DNA of 8,868 nt from an uncultured Bacilli bacterium. Lineage in GTDB: Bacteria > Bacillota_I > Bacilli_A > RF39 > UBA660. Under the pieces are notes generated by a model. It saw only the letters and a list, made by a program, of their open reading frames with translations, did no database searches and was not told the DNA's origin. The first letter of the stretch is position 1; the number at the start of each line of letters is the position of its first letter. Positions 1 to 5,718 of the stretch are shown one piece after another. The position numbers and the translations under genes were made by a program. Location: NCBI GenBank assembly GCA_947630885.1, contig CANRJI010000038.1, positions 1 to 8,868 on the forward strand, in the 5' to 3' direction.

Positions 1-254
1 AGCCGGATAAAGTTATTTTCTTAACAGCTCCTTTTGATTTAGCTCAAGCTCTTCGTAGGGAGAGAGCTGATAATGAAGGCATTGTAAACGATATTCATGA
101 AAGAGATTTGACTTTTATGAAAAAAGTATATGAAAATGCTAATTTTGTTGCGAATTATTTATCATGGAAGATAGTTGATTGTAGCAAAAATAATGAAATG
201 CGGACAATAGATGATATTCATGATGAGGTATATCGTCTTGTAAAAAGTAGATAG
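1..254 (+). CDS. tmk: Thymidylate kinase, C-terminal part (5' end outside window)
   Basis: The open frame enters from the left edge (first full codon at 3) and ends at TAG 252-254, giving the last 83 residues. The visible part begins PDKVIFLTAPFDLAQALR, the usual dTMP kinase strand 'PD.v.fL..p...a...R'. It continues with the lid-region pattern NEGIVNDIHERDLTFMKKVY, typical of the clostridial/bacilli thymidylate kinase subgroup with 'DIHE.D..f...v', and ends in a strand and helix (WKIVDCSKN, then IHDEVYRLVKSR). The family phosphorylates dTMP to dTDP with ATP in the cytosol for dTTP synthesis. The P-loop and DR(Y/F) motifs lie outside the window, so activity cannot be judged. The next gene starts 15 bp after the stop, so the two are probably co-transcribed. 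The family call rests on the C-terminal pattern only; a related deoxynucleoside kinase is the main alternative. Confidence 0.8.
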   Translation, partial: PDKVIFLTAPFDLAQALRRERADNEGIVNDIHERDLTFMKKVYENANFVANYLSWKIVDCSKNNEMRTIDDIHDEVYRLVKSR

Positions 255-269
255 AAAGAGAGATATAAT

Positions 270-851
270 ATGAATAACAATAAAACACTTGCCTTGAAGA
301 AAAGAGAGCTAGGAATTTTGTCAGGATTTATCGAAAGTGAAATAGATTGTAGATTAGCAGATGGTATTTATGCACTTCCTTGGATTGATCCATACAGTGA
401 TAGCCCCATTTTAAGAGTTGTCGTTATTAAAAATGTCGATTTGAATTATCAAGAACAAGTTTATTTATCAAGTGAAAGAAGGAATTTGGTAAGTAAAGAT
501 AATGCACGCGTTAAAAATATTGTTTCAGCAGTTAATACTATGGCTTTACGTAATGATGCTAATCTTTCATTTGAGGAGCGTACTGCTTATGATTACAATA
601 CAAAATATTATCGAACAATTGAAAAGGAATTAGCAAGAGACCTTGTAAGTAGCTATATTTTGTTTGATCGCTTTGGAACTTATAAAACTTTAAGGGAAAC
701 TCACTTAGAAAAAGGTGTAACTCCACATCAAAAACTACCTAAATTATCAAATATAACTGATCTTATGGCTTTGGCACATCCAAGTTTATCTACTGATGAT
801 ATTTGTCCAAAGAGGAGAAATCTAACTCCTGAAAATAAACGAAAGAGATAA
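270..851 (+). CDS. Unrecognised 193-aa protein downstream of tmk
   Basis: I do not recognise this family. The product is a soluble protein of 193 residues without a signal peptide or membrane segment. It has an N-terminal helix (about 5-30), a mixed strand region around ILRVVVIKNVDLNYQEQVY, and a central charged helical part (about 80-150) with several Tyr, Arg and Glu residues (ERTAYDYNTKYYRTIEKELA). The tail from about residue 180 is strongly basic (CPKRRNLTPENKRKR), which could contact nucleic acid or membrane; that is inference only. The start at 270 has a modest purine-rich ribosome site (AAAGAGAG, 256-262) and lies 15 bp after the thymidylate kinase stop, so it is probably the distal gene of a tmk transcript. 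No terminator is obvious between its TAA and the mscL promoter. Confidence 0.7.
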   Translation: MNNNKTLALKKRELGILSGFIESEIDCRLADGIYALPWIDPYSDSPILRVVVIKNVDLNYQEQVYLSSERRNLVSKDNARVKNIVSAVNTMALRNDANLSFEERTAYDYNTKYYRTIEKELARDLVSSYILFDRFGTYKTLRETHLEKGVTPHQKLPKLSNITDLMALAHPSLSTDDICPKRRNLTPENKRKR

Positions 852-874
852 ATTTACATTTTGACTTTAATTAC

Positions 875-903
875 TATACAATTAGATAAAAATATATTAT
901 AAT
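875..903 (+). promoter_or_regulatory. Sigma-A-type promoter of mscL
   Basis: A perfect -10 box TATAAT (898-903) is preceded at exactly 17 bp by TATACA (875-880, 4 of 6 matches to TTGACA). Transcription would start near 910, directly ahead of the Shine-Dalgarno GAAAGGAAG (911-919), so the leader is very short. A TTGACT at 861-866 is a better -35 hexamer, but it sits 31 bp from TATAAT, too far; paired with GATAAA (885-890) at 18 bp it could form a second, weaker promoter. Confidence 0.55.
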
Positions 904-925
904 GTTGTCAGAAAGGAAGTTTATT

Positions 926-1348
926 ATGAAAGAGAAAACTGAAGGATTATTGAAAGAATTTAAAACTTTCATTGAAAGAGGCAATGTTCTTGATTTGGCT
1001 GTCGGCGTCGTTATAGGTAATGCTTTTGGTAAAATTGTTACTTCTGTTGTTAACGATTTAATTATGCCACTTACCGGTATCTTCTTAGGAGGACTAAACT
1101 TTAGTAATCTAACTATTAAAATTGGTAAAGCAGTTATTCCATATGGCCAATTTATTAATAATGTCATCGACTTTTTTATCATATCCATCTGTGTTTTTGC
1201 TTTTGTCAAAGTAATTAATACTTTAACGAAAAAAGAAAAACCAAAAGTCGAAGAGCCACCTAAAGAACCACCAAAGAGAGAAGAAGTAGTACTTCTTGAA
1301 GAAATACTAGAGGAATTAAAAAAGAAAAGTAAGAAGAAAGAAAAATAA
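926..1348 (+). CDS. mscL: Large-conductance mechanosensitive channel MscL
   Basis: MscL forms a homopentameric membrane pore that opens under membrane tension and releases solutes during hypo-osmotic shock. The 140-residue product is close to the usual 130-150. It carries the family signature FIERGNVLDLAVGVVIGNAF in an amphipathic N-terminal helix and TM1 (about 14-45, followed by DLIMPLTG). A short extracellular loop (about 52-73) lacks the insertion seen in the E. coli protein. TM2 is about 74-100 (YGQFINNVIDFFIISI...). A Lys/Pro-rich linker leads to the cytoplasmic helix EEVVLLEEILEELKKK, matching the usual 'EEVLLL.EIRDLL' bundle. I chose ATG 926 because GAAAGGAAG (911-919) lies about 6 bases upstream; an in-frame ATG at 902 falls inside the -10 box and adds a non-family extension. 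It has its own promoter and appears monocistronic. Confidence 0.96.
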   Translation: MKEKTEGLLKEFKTFIERGNVLDLAVGVVIGNAFGKIVTSVVNDLIMPLTGIFLGGLNFSNLTIKIGKAVIPYGQFINNVIDFFIISICVFAFVKVINTLTKKEKPKVEEPPKEPPKREEVVLLEEILEELKKKSKKKEK

Positions 1349-1369
1349 GAATCTTTCTTCTTATTCTTT
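1328..1369 (+). terminator. Hairpin over the mscL stop, probable weak terminator
   Basis: TAAGAAGAAAG (1330-1340) is perfectly complementary to CTTTCTTCTTA (1353-1363), with a 12-base loop holding the TAA stop; a G-T and an A-T pair extend it outward. An alternative stem is AATAAGAA (1344-1351) with TTCTTATT (1358-1365). The T tract after either stem is poor (CTTT), and the amidase promoter's -35 box begins at 1367. Termination may therefore be incomplete. The purine-rich coding end (poly Lys/Glu) contributes to the complementarity by composition. Confidence 0.45.
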
Positions 1370-1395
1370 ACCAGAAAAGAGTTTTATTATATAAT
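1367..1395 (+). promoter_or_regulatory. Sigma-A-type promoter of the amidase gene
   Basis: TTTACC (1367-1372, 4 of 6 to TTGACA) and a perfect TATAAT (1390-1395) are separated by 17 bp. The start codon is 31 bases from the first base of the -10 box, the same compact layout as the other promoters in the window. It gives the amidase gene transcription independent of mscL. Confidence 0.65.
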
Positions 1396-1420
1396 ATAAA
1401 TAGAAAGATAGGTCATAGAT

Positions 1421-3109
1421 ATGGTAAAAAAAATGTCACGAAAAATTCATAATCGAAAGAAAAGAATTTTAATTATTTTACTTAGTATACTTCTGATAGT
1501 GCTAGTTCTTATATTAATCTTTTTTCTCTTAAAAGGTAAAGAAAATAATCATCAAGTGATTTTTTACCTTAATCAAAGTAGTGACTATGAACTTAATTAT
1601 GGTGATAAATATACAGAATATGGAGCAAAAGTTTTAGTAGATAATATCGATTATTCTTCGCAAATTAGTATCGATAGTCATAAATTAAATGTAAAGAAAT
1701 TAGGAAAATATCAAGTTAAATATTATGTTATTTTAGACGGAAAAGAATATAGTACCTATCGCATAGTAAATATTGTCGATCATGAAGAACCACATATTAC
1801 TCTAAATGGTAATGAAAAAATAAATCTTTTAGTTGGGGAAGAATATAAAGAAGAAGGAGCAGTAGCGGACGATAATTACGATGGTGATTTAACAGATAAA
1901 ATTGTTATGGAAGGAAGCGTCGATACAAGTAAGGAAGGAGAGTATTCTCTTACTTATACGGTTACCGATTCAAGTGGTAATTCATCGAGCACTGGGAGAA
2001 CAGTAACTGTTAAGGTTCCAAATATTATTATTGTTCCAAGCAATGAAGAAAATAGGGAGCCAGAGAAACATTTTTCAGAGTTTGAACATAGTAATACGAT
2101 AACAAAAAATAGTTTTACAAATAATGGCTTTTATATTGAAGGATACAAAAAAGAGAATGATGATAGTTATACTTTAAAATTAGTTGGTAGTGCAGAATAT
2201 AGTTTTGAACTATCGTCTCTTAGTGGTGGTAAATATAAAGGAAGTATTGATTTAAGTAATGTTACTAATGGAACATATAATCTTATTATTGTCTCGAATG
2301 GTGAAGAAAACTTACAAAATAAACTTGCTTTTATTAATCGTTTAGGACGGGCTAAAGTTGGAAATAAATTAGTATCTTTTACTTATGGAAATGATAATGT
2401 AACTCTGACAATTGAAGACTTTGCCTATCAATATGACGTTTTAATCGATATTGGACATGGCGGAGAAGATCCGGGAGCCAGCAACGAATATATTTATGAA
2501 AAGGAAATGAATTTAATTGTTTCCATGTATGAGAAGTGCCGTTATGAAGCACATGGATACAGCGTTTATATGACTAGAACAAGCGATACTTATGGTAATG
2601 GCATGGGAGACGCTAGCCTTCTAAAACTTCAAAGAAGAGCTTACGAAATAGGTTATGTTGGCGCGGTAAGTAGAATTGTCTACAGTAACCACCATAATGC
2701 GATAGGAAATAGTTATTATATGGGATATGAAATATTACTTCCTGGTTATTTAACAAGTAGTGAAATAACTAATGAACTTGCCATCGCCGAAAAATTTAAT
2801 CAAATCTATCCGATAACGGAAGATCATATGCGTTTTTATGCTAGAGATTATGATACGGAAGTAAAGTATTCGATGCAACTTGGAAAAACTTATAATTTTA
2901 AAGATAATTATGCGGTTAATCGTATTCCTCATGAGTTATTTAATGTTAAATCAATTATTTTTGAAGCCTCTTACCTTACTAATAAAGATGATTACAACTG
3001 GTATTGGAATGAAAAGAATTGGATTAAAGTAAGTGAGGCTAAACTAGAAGTATATATTAATTATTTAGGTGGAACTTATAATCCTGATAATAGTAGTTGC
3101 CTATCGTAA
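1421..3109 (+). CDS. Membrane-anchored N-acetylmuramoyl-L-alanine amidase with Ig-like domains
   Basis: This protein of 562 residues probably cleaves the amide bond between N-acetylmuramic acid and L-alanine in peptidoglycan, outside the membrane. A Lys/Arg-rich N-terminus (1-15) is followed by one long hydrophobic helix (about 16-37), an uncleaved anchor or signal sequence. Two Ig-like modules follow: about 50-118, and a DUF5011-type module at about 121-198 with VGEEYKEEGAVADDNYDGDL and YTVTDSSGNSS. A third beta-rich segment spans about 235-335. The C-terminal domain (about 338-550) is an Amidase_3 zinc amidase. Its ligands and catalytic residues are in place: His346 in DIGHGGEDPGA, Glu360 in EYIYEKEMN, His424 in SNHHNA (family S.H.NA), and Glu515 in FEASYLTN. 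ATG 1421 is preferred because AGATAGG (1406-1412) lies 8 bases upstream; ATG 1433 lacks such a site. A role in spore wall lysis is possible, but the vegetative promoter argues for general wall turnover. Confidence 0.9.
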   Translation: MVKKMSRKIHNRKKRILIILLSILLIVLVLILIFFLLKGKENNHQVIFYLNQSSDYELNYGDKYTEYGAKVLVDNIDYSSQISIDSHKLNVKKLGKYQVKYYVILDGKEYSTYRIVNIVDHEEPHITLNGNEKINLLVGEEYKEEGAVADDNYDGDLTDKIVMEGSVDTSKEGEYSLTYTVTDSSGNSSSTGRTVTVKVPNIIIVPSNEENREPEKHFSEFEHSNTITKNSFTNNGFYIEGYKKENDDSYTLKLVGSAEYSFELSSLSGGKYKGSIDLSNVTNGTYNLIIVSNGEENLQNKLAFINRLGRAKVGNKLVSFTYGNDNVTLTIEDFAYQYDVLIDIGHGGEDPGASNEYIYEKEMNLIVSMYEKCRYEAHGYSVYMTRTSDTYGNGMGDASLLKLQRRAYEIGYVGAVSRIVYSNHHNAIGNSYYMGYEILLPGYLTSSEITNELAIAEKFNQIYPITEDHMRFYARDYDTEVKYSMQLGKTYNFKDNYAVNRIPHELFNVKSIIFEASYLTNKDDYNWYWNEKNWIKVSEAKLEVYINYLGGTYNPDNSSCLS

Positions 3110-3121
3110 AAATGACTGTTA

Positions 3122-3150
3122 TTTACATATTTAAGAAATTATGGTAAAAT
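3122..3150 (+). promoter_or_regulatory. Extended -10 promoter of frr
   Basis: TTTACA (3122-3127, 5 of 6) is followed at 17 bp by TAAAAT (3145-3150, 5 of 6). A TGG at 3142-3144 gives the TGN extended -10. The start of frr is 30 bases from the first -10 base. This separates frr from the upstream amidase, and no upstream translation gene (pyrH, tsf) is present. Confidence 0.75.
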
Positions 3151-3174
3151 ATTATTGAAAAAAGGAGAAAAAAT

Positions 3175-3717
3175 ATGGATGAAATTTTAAAAAAAACAGA
3201 AGAAAGAATGCTTAATACGATTGAAACATTAGAAAATAAATTTACAAGTGTGCGTGCAGGAAGAGCAAATCCATCAATGCTTGATGGGGTTATGGTTGAA
3301 TACTATGGCGTACCGACACCAATTAAAAGTTTAGCAACTATTTCGGTACCAGAAGCTAGACAATTATCAATTAAACCATATGATCGCTCATGCTTAGGAG
3401 CTATCGAAAAGGCTATTTTTGAAGCTAATTTAGGGGTAACGCCTACTAATAATGGTGAGACTGTCTTTATTGTCATTCCACCACTTACGGAAGATCGCCG
3501 TAAAGAATTAGTAAAGCAAGTTAAAGATCTTGCCGAAGAAGGTAAAATTGCTCTTCGTAATATTAGGCAAGATGCTAATAAAGCAATTGAAAATTTAAAA
3601 TTACCGGAAGATGAAGAGAAAAGGGGAAATAACGAAGTTCAAGATTTAATTAATGAGTACAATAAAATGATTGAAGAAAAACTTAAAGAAAAAGAAAAAG
3701 ACTTAATGACGTTATAA
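3175..3717 (+). CDS. frr: Ribosome recycling factor
   Basis: RRF acts with EF-G to split the 70S ribosome after termination. The product is 180 residues, close to the usual 180-186. Visible marks are the N-terminal helix of the three-helix domain with SVRAGRANPSMLDG (family 'R.GRA.p..ld'), YYGVPTPI and LATISVPEARQLSIKPYD of the beta domain II, GVTPTNNGETVFIVIPPLTEDRRKEL, and RNIRQDANK with the functionally critical Arg at residue 131. That Arg is encoded by AGG (3565-3567), which shows AGG is read as Arg here. The Shine-Dalgarno AAAGGAG (3161-3167) is 7 bases before ATG. In most Firmicutes frr follows pyrH; here it has its own promoter and leads into two unrecognised genes. Confidence 0.98.
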   Translation: MDEILKKTEERMLNTIETLENKFTSVRAGRANPSMLDGVMVEYYGVPTPIKSLATISVPEARQLSIKPYDRSCLGAIEKAIFEANLGVTPTNNGETVFIVIPPLTEDRRKELVKQVKDLAEEGKIALRNIRQDANKAIENLKLPEDEEKRGNNEVQDLINEYNKMIEEKLKEKEKDLMTL

Positions 3718-3735
3718 TATAAGAAGGTTTTGGTT

Positions 3736-4464
3736 ATGGAAAAGAAAATATATTTGCCAGACATGGATACTTTAATGAAAATGCAAAGTATGGGTGGTGA
3801 CGTGTATCGTTACTTAGAAACAAAGGCTATTGAATCAATTATTATGCGAGGGATTGAATATCCAAATGAAGGGATTTTAAAAAATACATATAAATATTTA
3901 AGAGAAAATCCACATATTGCTTATCCTATTTGTACTTTATATCCTAGTGAAGTTAAATATTCACAAGTTGCTCAGTCTGAGCCTGCTCTTTGTCTTAAAG
4001 TATTACAAAGTAATTATAGTAAATCTAAAAGTTCACTCGATCAATTAGCATCTTTTAATGATAGTGCTTTTGAAAATCTTTCTGTTGTTTTAACTGTTAT
4101 TCGTATGTTAGAAGAAGAATTAACAAAGAATCCACGTTATCGTTTTGAATATACTCCTAATACTTTAGTAGATAAAATTTTTAATGGAGAATTTTCTTCT
4201 GATATTGAAAAATGGATGTTTTATAGACGTAGTAAAGACGAAAATTTGCAAAGTTTAGCTAATATTGAGCCAAGTTATGCTGCCGCTATTGATGATCCTA
4301 GAATTGATACACGAAGTATATTAGCTATAGGCATAAGAAAATATGCTGGTCGTTATCAAATTGATCCGAGAAGTAGTTATGGTTACATAGGTAAAGATAT
4401 ATTGACACATCCCGATGGAAATGTTAAAAGATTAATTCGTTGTATTAAAGAAAAAAATAGATAA
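3736..4464 (+). CDS. Unrecognised 242-aa helical protein downstream of frr
   Basis: I do not recognise this family. The product is soluble, about 242 residues, with no signal peptide or membrane helix, and looks almost entirely alpha-helical. Notable stretches are an N-terminal helix with METs (DMDTLMKMQSMGGDVYRYLE), a middle segment with YPICTLYPSEVKYSQVAQ, and a C-terminal part with PSYAAAIDDPRIDTRSILAI and HPDGNVKRLIRCIKEKNR. ATG 3736 is preferred because AAGAAGG (3721-3727) is 8 bases upstream; the in-frame TTG at 3730 would be only 2 bases from it. The gap from frr is 18 bp, so it is probably on the frr transcript. Its TAA lies inside a terminator-like hairpin. Co-transcription with frr is the only hint of a link to translation or growth. 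Confidence 0.75.
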   Translation: MEKKIYLPDMDTLMKMQSMGGDVYRYLETKAIESIIMRGIEYPNEGILKNTYKYLRENPHIAYPICTLYPSEVKYSQVAQSEPALCLKVLQSNYSKSKSSLDQLASFNDSAFENLSVVLTVIRMLEEELTKNPRYRFEYTPNTLVDKIFNGEFSSDIEKWMFYRRSKDENLQSLANIEPSYAAAIDDPRIDTRSILAIGIRKYAGRYQIDPRSSYGYIGKDILTHPDGNVKRLIRCIKEKNR

Positions 4465-4487
4465 TTATTCTAAATTATCTTTTTTTT
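4459..4487 (+). terminator. AT-rich terminator or attenuator between two unknown genes
   Basis: AGATAATT (4459-4466) pairs perfectly with AATTATCT (4473-4480) around a 6-base loop and runs into seven Ts (4481-4487). The left arm contains the stop codon of the upstream gene. Only one of eight pairs is G-C, so it is a weak but well-formed intrinsic terminator. The T tract is followed at once by GGAGG and the ATG of the next gene, so any transcript of that gene coming from upstream must read through it. Confidence 0.6.
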
Positions 4488-4496
4488 GGAGGATTT

Positions 4497-4784
4497 ATGG
4501 AAAGAGATATCAGTTATTTACTAAAATATGTATCAAGTTCTACTTATAATAAAATTATCGAGGATAGTAATGACTATGTATTAGAACTATTGCACAATAA
4601 CTTTATTAATGTCGATTTAAATATTAAATATTTAATTAAGTATGGAATTAGTAATATTGAAATAGTAATTGTTAATATGCTAACAGAGCTTACAATGAAT
4701 CATGATGATTTTATTGAGAAAATTCATAATTATGAAAAGAAGCTAACAAAAGAAGAAGTAATTACCTTAATTGAAAATATGTAA
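4497..4784 (+). CDS. Unrecognised small 95-aa helical protein
   Basis: I do not recognise this family. The 95 residues are rich in Ile, Leu, Asn and Tyr, with no signal peptide. They look like a compact bundle of four or five helices (SYLLKYVSSSTYNKIIED, DYVLELLHNNF, LNIKYLIKYGISNIEIVIV, then a charged C-terminal helix KKLTKEEVITLIENM). There is no Cys and no evident catalytic motif. A strong ribosome site GGAGGA (4488-4493) lies 3-4 bases before ATG, which supports a real gene. It has no convincing promoter of its own: the space from the previous stop is 32 bp and is filled by the hairpin and T tract. It therefore depends on read-through of the frr transcript, or on a promoter inside the upstream gene. 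It ends 90 bp before a two-way terminator. Confidence 0.7.
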   Translation: MERDISYLLKYVSSSTYNKIIEDSNDYVLELLHNNFINVDLNIKYLIKYGISNIEIVIVNMLTELTMNHDDFIEKIHNYEKKLTKEEVITLIENM

Positions 4785-4870
4785 AATAAAGAAATCTACT
4801 TGCTAAAATATTTATTTAATAATTATGTTAAAGTATAGTAGTTAAACGATAACTATATTAATTAAAGATA

Positions 4871-4900
4871 TAAAAAAATAGGCTATTGGAGCCTATTTTA
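4871..4900. terminator. Bidirectional terminator between convergent genes
   Basis: AAAATAGGCT (4875-4884) is perfectly complementary to AGCCTATTTT (4890-4899) around the loop ATTGG. On the minus strand the stem ends in seven Ts (complement of 4872-4878), a good terminator for the coat gene, whose stop codon lies in the stem. On the plus strand the stem ends in TTTTA, enough to stop transcripts of the upstream genes. The rest of the 113-bp gap (4785-4870) holds only AT-rich sequence. Confidence 0.85.
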
Positions 4901-5317
4901 TATTGCATCAACATAAGTATCATCGAGACATCTTAATACACAGCAGCAATTTAAATTAATTGTAAAGAAAGAATTAGTTGATTCGTATGGGAAAATACTT
5001 GTTGTATCAGTATTTGGTGCTAGTACGCGGCAAGTAGCACAGCAACCATCTAATTTTTCTAATCTAAAGACTGTGCTAGTTGTTGTGACGGTTGGGTCTT
5101 TACTGATAGGCATAGCAAGTGGTTCACTTCCTGTACCTGTTGTATAGAGAACAATAGGTCTTGTGTTGTAATATAAACTACTACTTTGTCCTAAAAAGCC
5201 ACGGTCACAAGTTTCTAGGCAGCAGTCGTTTTGACATACGCTCTGCTGAAGAATTAAGATTACCTTTAAGATATCCGCGATACAATTCTCACATGAATTG
5301 TTATCATTATTACACAT
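4898..5317 (-). CDS. Cys-rich spore coat/exosporium protein, CotY/CotZ/ExsY family
   Basis: Structural protein of the outer spore layer; CotY, CotZ and ExsY of Bacillus self-assemble into Cys-linked crust or exosporium lattices. The 139-residue product has 14 Cys (positions 2, 9, 12, 28, 32, 33, 37, 92, 93, 96, 124-126, 130). Its order of motifs matches ExsY/CotY: CIADILKVI near the N-terminus (compare 'CVVDVVKFI'), a CX8C-like Cys cluster, NTRPIVLYT (compare 'NTRPFILYT'), FRLEKLDGCCATCRVL (compare 'FRVES.DD.CA.LRVL'), and SFFTINLNCCCVLRCLDD (compare 'LTVDLSCFCAIQCL'). ATG 5317 is chosen because the minus-strand site AGGGGTGG (5330-5323) lies 5 bases upstream. The open frame continues to 5428, but that part is the promoter region and does not resemble the family. 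It is transcribed divergently from yqfCD and ends in the two-way terminator. Confidence 0.9.
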   Translation of the reverse strand: MCNNDNNSCENCIADILKVILILQQSVCQNDCCLETCDRGFLGQSSSLYYNTRPIVLYTTGTGSEPLAMPISKDPTVTTTSTVFRLEKLDGCCATCRVLAPNTDTTSIFPYESTNSFFTINLNCCCVLRCLDDTYVDAI

Positions 5318-5345
5318 ATAATCCACCCCTTTTTTATATTCAATA

Positions 5346-5354
5346 TAACTTATG
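5346..5354 (-). promoter_or_regulatory. Sigma-K-like -10 element upstream of the coat gene
   Basis: On the minus strand CATAAGTTA matches the sigma-K/sigma-E -10 form CATA-N3-TA and lies 29 bases before the coat start codon. I see no good -35 element (AC or ATA-type) at the right distance, so the assignment rests on one box plus the known late mother-cell expression of cotY/cotZ/exsY. Confidence 0.3.
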
Positions 5355-5404
5355 ACAAATGGTCTTAAAAAAACACCACTAATACCTATAAATGGAAATA
5401 TTTT

Positions 5405-5433
5405 ACATAAATTTATTTGTCTTTTCATATATA
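5405..5433 (+). promoter_or_regulatory. Sigma-E-like promoter of yqfC-yqfD
   Basis: ACATAAA (5405-5411) and CATATATA (5426-5433) are separated by 14 bp, close to the sigma-E form (KMATATT, 14 bp, CATAYAHT). B. subtilis yqfCD belongs to the sigma-E regulon. The -10 box is only 22 bases before ATG 5448, leaving a leader of about ten bases, so the true promoter or the true start may differ. Confidence 0.4.
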
Positions 5434-5447
5434 TTAATGTGAAAAAG

Positions 5448-5696
5448 ATGAAACTTATACGGTTATTAGATAACTATGTTACAGATAAAAATTTTTCGAT
5501 GATATATCGTGATAATAGATTAGATATTATTAATTATAGTGAAATACTTGACTTCTCAAGTACAATAATATCGGTTCGTTATCAAAATCAAATATTCCAC
5601 ATTGAAGGAAATAATTTAGTAATTACAAAGATGATGGAAGAAGAAATTTTAATTGGAGGAAATATTAGCAGTATTAAATGTGTGGCTAAAGAATAA
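5448..5696 (+). CDS. yqfC: Sporulation protein YqfC (YabP/YqfC family)
   Basis: A small all-beta protein of the YabP/YqfC family, made in the mother cell and always found next to yqfD; its biochemical role is unknown. The 82 residues show the family pattern: an N-terminal helix, then NRLDIINYSEILDFSSTIIS, a strand pair QNQIFHIEGNNLVITKM (compare 'G.v.I.G..L.I..l'), and EEEILIGGNISSIKCV (compare 'eEi.ieG.I..i'). B. subtilis YqfC is about 93 residues. The start is uncertain: ATG 5448 has only GAAAAAG just upstream, and an in-frame GTG at 5439 would add three residues (85 total) without a better ribosome site. The longer open frame from 5352 overlaps the promoter region and is not family-like. 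yqfD follows after 22 bp. Confidence 0.85.
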   Translation: MKLIRLLDNYVTDKNFSMIYRDNRLDIINYSEILDFSSTIISVRYQNQIFHIEGNNLVITKMMEEEILIGGNISSIKCVAKE

Positions 5697-5718
5697 CTAG
5701 GGCGATTGGGATGATAGA

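Noticed and set aside
874..1209. Minus-strand open frame opposite mscL (111 codons)
   Set aside because: It lies wholly opposite a clear MscL gene, has no ribosome site or family pattern, and is a shadow of the coding bias.
3084..3115. Terminator after the amidase gene (GATA...TATC)
   Set aside because: Only four pairs and no T tract; no supported terminator before the frr promoter.
3565..3567. Reassignment of AGG from Arg to Met, as reported for some uncultured Bacilli
   Set aside because: AGG encodes the critical Arg of the RNIRQDAN motif in ribosome recycling factor, so AGG is read as Arg here.
4800..4860. Promoter-like TTGCTA and TGTTAAAGT boxes plus a 6-bp inverted repeat (TATAGT/ACTATA), perhaps a small RNA ending at the 4875-4899 terminator
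   Set aside because: The spacing between the boxes is 23 bp, the -10 match is poor and the stem is short; not enough to call an RNA gene.
5161..5355. Plus-strand open frame opposite the coat gene
   Set aside because: Antisense shadow; the minus-strand frame has the full CotY/ExsY motif set and a strong ribosome site.
5318..5428. N-terminal extension of the coat protein to 5428
   Set aside because: The added 37 residues do not resemble the family, and the strong ribosome site is at 5323-5330, ahead of ATG 5317.
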